Source: Candidatus Woesearchaeota archaeon (lineage in GTDB: Archaea > Nanobdellota > Nanobdellia > SCGC-AAA011-G17 > GW2011-AR18). From it: 46,231 nt of DNA. Positions 41,615 through 46,231 of this stretch are shown here, piece by piece. Where the stretch lies: assembly GCA_018302545.1 (NCBI GenBank), contig JAGVZM010000011.1, forward strand, positions 1 to 46,231, given 5' to 3'. The notes under the pieces are model-generated. The model was given only the letters and a program-made list of their open reading frames with translations, was not told where the DNA came from and searched no databases. The first letter of the stretch is position 1. The number at the start of each line of letters is the position of its first letter. A program made the position numbers and the translations under genes.

Positions 41615-43252
41615 TCACTTTTTCTTTCTAGCAGTTGAAAATTGCCCAAATGTTGATACTAGCTCTGTTGCTCTTGCTCCAATATTTTCTATATAACTTT
41701 CACTTGTTTCTCCTCTTTTTCTTGTCCAGTTTTCCATGTCTAAATGTGAGATTGCTAATGCGAATTGCATTCCCCAATATCTAAATGCTCGATCTGGATC
41801 TTCAGATTTTAGAACTTCAATTTTATATCTTTGATGAGTTGTATTAAACCATGCTGTTCCTGTATCTACATCTATTTTGTAACTTAGATGTGATTCATCT
41901 GGAGGAAAACTATCTACGACAAAAGAGTAATTTAGATTTTTTCCAACTATAGGGTCACCTGTGTTTTTGTCTCCATTCTCTCCTCCACAAATAGGCGGCT
42001 TTTTTCCCCCACCATTTCCTCCACTTCCAGGTTTTGGATTAGATGTAGGTCTTGGGCCCCTTGGAGTATATCCTGTAGGAGGCACAAATGGGCATGACTT
42101 ATATGCCATTCTTATTGCTTCTAATGAGTCTCTATAGATTCTTGTTTCTTGAGATGTGGAATTTGATTTATGGATAGATAATACTTCTTCCAGTTTTGCT
42201 GAAGTCTCTTTTTCTATTGGTGTTGTTACTCTTTCTCTTAAAGTTGACAATCTTCTTCCTTTAGCATCTACAATTCCGTCTCTAGTTGGTGTTAATTCTA
42301 AAAAATTTACATTAATATATCCTGTTAAATGTGGAGAATTCCAAGGTTTTATACCTAATTTTTCTAGATCAGTTAAATTACAAACTTCTACATCTTGATT
42401 GTGTAATCTAACTTTAGGATTATTTGATGTTGGATCTATAAATAAATAGATTTCGTATTCTGCATTTATTCCATTAGGATTTAATTCTGTTGGTGGATAG
42501 TGTACTCCTAAACTTTCTAAATTTTTATTTACTGATTCTATAACTACACATCCCATATAATCTGGAAGTTCTACTGGTGCTAAAGTTGTATGTCCTAAAC
42601 CATTAGATAAAGTTCCGACTAATATTCTTGTTTTAATTCCATCTCTTCTTATTCTTGGTTCAAATATCCTTCCTATCTCTCTTCTTATATTTGAGGGAGA
42701 TAAACTTGATTTTAGAGTTCCGGGTTCTATTCCTGATATTATGACTCTTGTTCCATAATCAAAACTAGGCCCAGGTATACTATTTGGATCTAGATCTATT
42801 CCATATCTTGGTTCTTCTCCAGAACACATTTGTAAAGCATTGTATGTTCTCTCTTCAATATTTCTAGAAGCGACAATTAATCTATCCCCAAAAGTTCTAA
42901 ATGCTTGCATTCCAAATGCTTTATTTCCAATTAGGTGTTTTAATCCTGGTAACTGTCTTTTTTTAGAAGAACCTATGTTTCTTGTTAATCCTATTAGAGA
43001 TTCTTGAGTTATTCCCCTTCCATTATCTGTTATTATTATATTTCCTTTTTGTGTATCCAATAATATTTGTATCTCTAATTTTTCTTGACTATATTCTGTT
43101 GCTGCATCTAATGAATTTGCAACATATTCTTTTAATGCTTTTATTTTTGAAGGAAATGCTCCAACTTGATCTATTACAAATCCTTCATCACCTATAGACC
43201 ATGACCCTTTTCTAGATAGTCTTGATGCTAATTCTTCAATTGAAGCTGTCAT
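41615..43252 (-). CDS. GHKL/Bergerat-fold ATPase (MutL/HSP90/TopoVIB-like)
   Basis: This 545-residue protein has the N-box at about 42-50 (EYVANSLDA), G1 DNGRGI at 76-81, and the lid/G2 IGNKAFGMQAFRTFGD at 108-123, so all ATP-binding motifs are present. A transducer-like domain follows (FDYGTRVIISGIEPGTL, then ...RREIGRIFEPRIRR). After a Gly/Pro linker (about 390-440) comes a C-terminal domain with YKIDVDTGTAWFN and FRYWGMQFALAISHL. There is no histidine-kinase or MutL endonuclease motif. ATP-driven closing on DNA is the expected behaviour. It is the third gene of the island. Confidence 0.88.
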   Translation of the reverse strand: MTASIEELASRLSRKGSWSIGDEGFVIDQVGAFPSKIKALKEYVANSLDAATEYSQEKLEIQILLDTQKGNIIITDNGRGITQESLIGLTRNIGSSKKRQLPGLKHLIGNKAFGMQAFRTFGDRLIVASRNIEERTYNALQMCSGEEPRYGIDLDPNSIPGPSFDYGTRVIISGIEPGTLKSSLSPSNIRREIGRIFEPRIRRDGIKTRILVGTLSNGLGHTTLAPVELPDYMGCVVIESVNKNLESLGVHYPPTELNPNGINAEYEIYLFIDPTSNNPKVRLHNQDVEVCNLTDLEKLGIKPWNSPHLTGYINVNFLELTPTRDGIVDAKGRRLSTLRERVTTPIEKETSAKLEEVLSIHKSNSTSQETRIYRDSLEAIRMAYKSCPFVPPTGYTPRGPRPTSNPKPGSGGNGGGKKPPICGGENGDKNTGDPIVGKNLNYSFVVDSFPPDESHLSYKIDVDTGTAWFNTTHQRYKIEVLKSEDPDRAFRYWGMQFALAISHLDMENWTRKRGETSESYIENIGARATELVSTFGQFSTARKKK

Positions 43253-43253
43253 T

Positions 43254-44183
43254 TTATTTTCTTACTCCTTGAGGCAAATAACCATCTCTATTGAATTCCA
43301 TCCAACTTTCCAAATTCTCTCTACCTTTCCCTAATGCAAGAATTAAACCTGCTCCATAACCTGAATCTTGTGGGGCTATTAAATCTGATAATGTTCTCAT
43401 TGTCTCCGGATCTCTTCTTATACTAACTGATAAATCTAAGAAGGCATAGAAAAAAAGGGCTGTTAATTGGGCTCTTTTTTCTAAAGGTATTACTTCTGGA
43501 TCTAGTAAAACTTTAGATAGAACCTCTGGAGCATATCTCTCTGGAACTATTGAACCAATAGCATCTAGCCCTTCTAAATAAACATTTCTTAGTCTTTGTA
43601 AACCTAAATTTGTTTGATCAATATTACTTAATTTGCTCTCTCCGTTTAGTTTAGTAGGTTTTTCTTTAGTAATTTCTGTATAACTCTCTCTAGGATCTAT
43701 GAAACAATCCAATTCTGTTAAATCTAATAACGAGATTCTTCTCTCTATAGGATACGAACTTAATTGATATAAAATTGAATTTAAACTTCCTTGTGGAATC
43801 TTTGTTTTTTTAGCTATTAATTTGGGAGTTCTCAGATCTTTATCTTCAGCCATCCATGCTCTTAATTTTTTTTGCCAACCTTCAGCACCATAAGGTATTT
43901 TGTCTTTTAATATTCCTGCTATTTCAATTCTTGTTGCTTCTAGTTCTGGAGAAAAACATTCTAAACCAGATGCTGAAAATAATATTCTTCTTACTTCTCC
44001 TTCTGGAAATGAACCTCCCTCTCTTAAATATCTTCTATATCCCTCTCTATTTAATCCATATCCTTTAGCTACTTCTCTATAATTTCTATCACCATTCCAT
44101 TCATTTAAATTCTCTTTCCAAGTTCTGATTTTTTTCACTGTTCCTTGTGGTGCATTTATTAGGCATCTTTCCATTTTTGTCAT
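43254..44183 (-). CDS. HTH-like protein of unknown function
   Basis: This 309-residue protein has two candidate helix-turn-helix repeats near the N-terminus (YREVAKGYGLNREGYRRYLREG and, after about 80 residues, TPKLIAKKTKIPQGSLNSILYQL). They may recognise DNA or act as an internal duplication. The C-terminal part is helical. Its ATG overlaps the stop of the first gene (ATGA), so the two are translated together. Confidence 0.65.
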   Translation of the reverse strand: MTKMERCLINAPQGTVKKIRTWKENLNEWNGDRNYREVAKGYGLNREGYRRYLREGGSFPEGEVRRILFSASGLECFSPELEATRIEIAGILKDKIPYGAEGWQKKLRAWMAEDKDLRTPKLIAKKTKIPQGSLNSILYQLSSYPIERRISLLDLTELDCFIDPRESYTEITKEKPTKLNGESKLSNIDQTNLGLQRLRNVYLEGLDAIGSIVPERYAPEVLSKVLLDPEVIPLEKRAQLTALFFYAFLDLSVSIRRDPETMRTLSDLIAPQDSGYGAGLILALGKGRENLESWMEFNRDGYLPQGVRK

Positions 44184-45217
44184 TGAATAATTTCTCCTTG
44201 TCTAATATCACTAAAACCAATAAATTTACATCTTGGTTTAAAACTTTCAGCGTAAGCATTAGCAAATCTATACAATCTTTCTCCTGTAACTAATAATCTT
44301 GCATTTTTCAATTCTCTTTCTGAGAGATCTAATACTTTAGGATCTATAGAATCAGGTGAGACACACAATTGTCCTTTGTAATGATGACTGTACATTGTCT
44401 TTGGACTTATACCAAGAATGCCTGCTACTTCTTTTACAGTCATAATAGTTTTTGGATTTATTTCTGGCAATCCTATCTCTTCAGATAAAAGCTGGGCCTT
44501 TCTTTCTAAATATGAAGTTGAATCATAAACTCTTAGATCTAGATTTAACCTTCTTAATTCTCTAGATTTTGATATTTCCTCTAATGTAGAGTATACTACT
44601 GCTGGTTTCTCTTCTAAAACTAAATAAACTATATCATCTTCTGATTCTTCTTTTAATTTTCCTACTTGTTTTAATCTATCTTTTATTAAATTATAAACCC
44701 TATTTGTTAAGTTGTTTTCTCCATCCAAATTATGAGTAGTATATATAGGTAGGCCTACACACAAATGGCCTGCTTTTTCGTGTATCACTAAATTTATTTC
44801 TTCAGTTTTTCTTAATGAATCATCTTCTAAAGAATCAAGTTTTTGTTTGTGTTCATCATGTAGTTTTTGATGAGTTAATCTAACTAATTCTGGATCTTTA
44901 TCATCTAAATTTGTTAAGTAATCTTCTTCATACCATCTAACTAACTCTACTGAAGTAAAATAAGAGTCTACATCAGACAATTTGGCAATTTTGTCTGCTC
45001 TTGCTTTTAGTCTTGAAGCTGAATTTTTTAAAGCTTCTTGTATTATCTCCCTTAAATCTTTTATTCTAGAACTATCTACCTCATTTGCTTTTCTCAGATG
45101 TTCTTGTGCTTGATTTAATTCAAGTTCTATAGAAGGCCTATAATGGGCTTCCAATTTAGAAAATATTCCTTCTAAACTCATACTCTGATCAAATCTTATT
45201 CTTGATAGTACTGACAT
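44180..45217 (-). CDS. Regulator-like protein with C-terminal MerR/excisionase-type HTH
   Basis: This 345-residue protein has a helical, coiled-coil-like N-terminal half (about 20-140). Near residues 140-165 lies an HEKAGHLCVGLP stretch. Residues 258-283 (MTVKEVAGILGISPKTMYSHHYKGQL) form a typical excisionase/MerR helix-turn-helix. It is first in the island, preceded by the AT-rich near-palindrome at 45257, and may control its own operon and the 37521 gene. Confidence 0.65.
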   Translation of the reverse strand: MSVLSRIRFDQSMSLEGIFSKLEAHYRPSIELELNQAQEHLRKANEVDSSRIKDLREIIQEALKNSASRLKARADKIAKLSDVDSYFTSVELVRWYEEDYLTNLDDKDPELVRLTHQKLHDEHKQKLDSLEDDSLRKTEEINLVIHEKAGHLCVGLPIYTTHNLDGENNLTNRVYNLIKDRLKQVGKLKEESEDDIVYLVLEEKPAVVYSTLEEISKSRELRRLNLDLRVYDSTSYLERKAQLLSEEIGLPEINPKTIMTVKEVAGILGISPKTMYSHHYKGQLCVSPDSIDPKVLDLSERELKNARLLVTGERLYRFANAYAESFKPRCKFIGFSDIRQGEIIQ

Positions 45218-45256
45218 GTTATATTTTGTTTAGAAAATAGTTTATTTGAATATTTT

Positions 45257-45272
45257 ACATATACCGTATATA
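45257..45272 (-). promoter_or_regulatory. AT-rich near-palindrome in the promoter of the helicase/ATPase island
   Basis: The plus strand reads acatataccgtatata. The minus strand, TATATACGGTATATGTAAAA, matches the promoter at 37557-37573 over about 20 positions and sits at the same distance from its gene (40-55 nt). It is probably a TATA element plus operator. Confidence 0.5.
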
Positions 45273-45390
45273 TTCATGTGACATCCTCTCACAACTTAAA
45301 TGATTATGATTTTCTTGCTTAAGTTTTCATAAACTGAAAATTTTATTTTTTTAGATGGATTTAAAACTTTTTTGTTTTATGGTGTATATA

Positions 45391-45399
45391 TTATATATA
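45391..45399 (+). promoter_or_regulatory. TATA box of the 45436 HAD-like gene
   Basis: An AT-only ttatatata lies 37-45 nt before the preferred ATG. A start at 45355 would put the box inside the gene, which supports the downstream start. Confidence 0.45.
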
Positions 45400-45435
45400 G
45401 CGAATTTAATTAAAAACAGGATTAATAAAATATTT

Positions 45436-46110
45436 ATGACAAAAGCAATAATTAGTGATGGTGGAGATATCTTATTTACTAGTAAAGATAAAGAAGTTTT
45501 GTATAGTTTTCTTTCTAAATATATTCCTAATTTAACTTTTGGAGCTTTTAGAACTGGTTTCAAACCTTATAGATCTAAATCAAATGAGGTTAAAGGATAC
45601 AGTGTTGATGATGCAGTTAGAGATTACATTTTTGAAAATGATTTCAATGGAGGTATATTTGATGAATATATGATCTCAAGAGAAAGAATGGATGTTTTGC
45701 AACATAAAAATAGAGTTGTTAGAGAAGGAGTTAAAGAAACTTTAGAAGAATTAAAACATAGGGGAGTATATTTTATTGTTGCTACAGATGCATCTTTACC
45801 TGGACGTATTTTAAGGCCACAATTGGTACCCTTAGGTTTAAGCGGACTTGTTTATGATATTGTTTCTTCTACTGATGTTGGAGCTCAAAAACCAAATCCT
45901 AAATTTTTTAATCGTGTTCTAAGAGCTAATGATTTAAAAAGAGATGAGGTATTTTTTGTTGGACATGATGAAGATGAATTAAGAGGAGCTTATGAACAAG
46001 GATTTGAGGTTGTTGCTTTAAATTATGATCCAAAAGAAGATTTAAGTTTTATTTCTGAGGATCATAAAGTAGAAAAGTTTCCTCAAATTTTAAAATTTGT
46101 TAAGACTTAG
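45436..46110 (+). CDS. HAD-superfamily hydrolase-like protein
   Basis: The ATG at 45436 gives MTKAIISDGGDIL. An upstream in-frame ATG at 45355 would add a 27-residue hydrophobic stretch over the TATA box. The protein, about 224 residues, has motif I as SDGGDIL (nucleophile Asp, but Gly in place of the second Asp), motif II with VATDAS, motif III AQKPNPKFFNRVL (Lys) and motif IV FFVGHDEDELRGA. This is a class I HAD with an altered motif I, so it may be a weak or non-phosphatase member. Confidence 0.8.
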   Translation: MTKAIISDGGDILFTSKDKEVLYSFLSKYIPNLTFGAFRTGFKPYRSKSNEVKGYSVDDAVRDYIFENDFNGGIFDEYMISRERMDVLQHKNRVVREGVKETLEELKHRGVYFIVATDASLPGRILRPQLVPLGLSGLVYDIVSSTDVGAQKPNPKFFNRVLRANDLKRDEVFFVGHDEDELRGAYEQGFEVVALNYDPKEDLSFISEDHKVEKFPQILKFVKT

Positions 46111-46115
46111 AAAGA

Positions 46116-46123
46116 TTTATATA
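46116..46123 (+). promoter_or_regulatory. TATA box of the last, partial gene
   Basis: The sequence tttatata, preceded by agaaaga, lies about 25-32 nt before ATG 46148. An imperfect inverted repeat cact-gtat-agtg (46126-46137) follows it. Confidence 0.6.
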
Positions 46124-46147
46124 TTCACTGTATAGTGGTAATATGAC

Positions 46148-46231
46148 ATGTCTAAACAGATAGATATAAGAGATTTAAAGAGAATTCTAGGTAGTAGAGG
46201 CTATAATAAATTTATAACTGGAATATTAGAA
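46148..46231 (+). CDS. Unknown protein, 3'-truncated by window edge
   Basis: Only 28 residues are visible, starting MSKQIDIRDLKRILGSRGYN. The ATG at 46148 fits the TATA box at 46116; an ATG at 46143 closes early in another frame. The sequence is basic and helical. No family can be called. Confidence 0.55.
   Translation, partial: MSKQIDIRDLKRILGSRGYNKFITGILE

Noticed and set aside
45355-45435. An N-terminal membrane anchor for the HAD-like protein from an upstream ATG.
   Set aside because: This stretch contains the best TATA box and its hydrophobic residues come from AT-rich promoter DNA. The ATG at 45436 starts exactly at motif I.
1-46231. CRISPR arrays, insertion sequences or integrases.
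   Set aside because: No regularly spaced repeats and no transposase or integrase motif were found on either strand. Mobile character is inferred only from gene content.

Overview
This is an AT-rich, gene-dense archaeal chromosome segment with mostly overlapping or closely packed genes. TATA boxes of the tttatata type lie about 25-35 nt before many starts, and several mRNAs look leaderless. Archaeal markers are a proteasome beta subunit, the KH/beta-CASP termination nuclease aCPSF1 (FttA), RNA polymerase subunit D (Rpo3), ribosomal proteins eL18, uL13 and uS9, and a tRNA-Leu with a probable splicing intron. The composition and the many small membrane or secreted proteins suggest a DPANN lineage (Pacearchaeota/Woesearchaeota type). 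That placement is inference.

Layout. 1-7.4 kb: cell-surface genes (flippase end, a frameshifted GT-C-like membrane protein, membrane-anchored and LamG-like proteins, a DUF1616 protein, a large S-layer-like protein). 7.4-11.3 kb: psmB, fttA, a YvcK/CofD-like protein and a small unknown. 11.3-14.8 kb: sugar genes, namely a second GT-C protein, a WbpB-like oxidoreductase, a WbpD-like acyltransferase and the wreck of a DegT/WbpE-like aminotransferase. 14.8-19 kb: small secreted and membrane proteins, a DJ-1/PfpI protein, a YdjM-like gene cut short next to a MazE/MazF pair, and a phosphoesterase. 19-29.2 kb: on the minus strand, rpoD, tRNA-Leu, eL18, uL13 and uS9 keep the order of the archaeal rpoD/L18e/L13/S9 cluster. 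They are spread over about 8.6 kb by inserted genes (alpha/beta hydrolase, DUF4382 lipoprotein, rhomboid, MNT/HEPN pair, beta-propeller lipoprotein); a LAGLIDADG endonuclease gene follows directly behind uS9.

29.4-36.3 kb is accessory. It holds a GNAT gene, a translationally coupled four-gene minus-strand operon (SAM methyltransferase, alpha/beta hydrolase, HGT-motif ART-like protein, GNAT), and three plus-strand genes (a large nucleotidyltransferase and two unknowns).

36.3-45.2 kb is the most striking block. Six tightly coupled minus-strand genes encode an HTH protein, a second HTH-like protein, a GHKL/Bergerat-fold ATPase, an unknown helical protein, an SNF2-type helicase fused to a SAM methyltransferase, and another helical protein. 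A seventh gene follows with its own promoter, and that promoter shares an AT-rich near-palindrome with the promoter of the first gene. ATPase plus helicase plus methyltransferase plus DNA-binding proteins is the logic of a genome-defence or DNA-processing island. I do not recognise this gene set as a described system. A HAD-like hydrolase and the start of another gene close the window.
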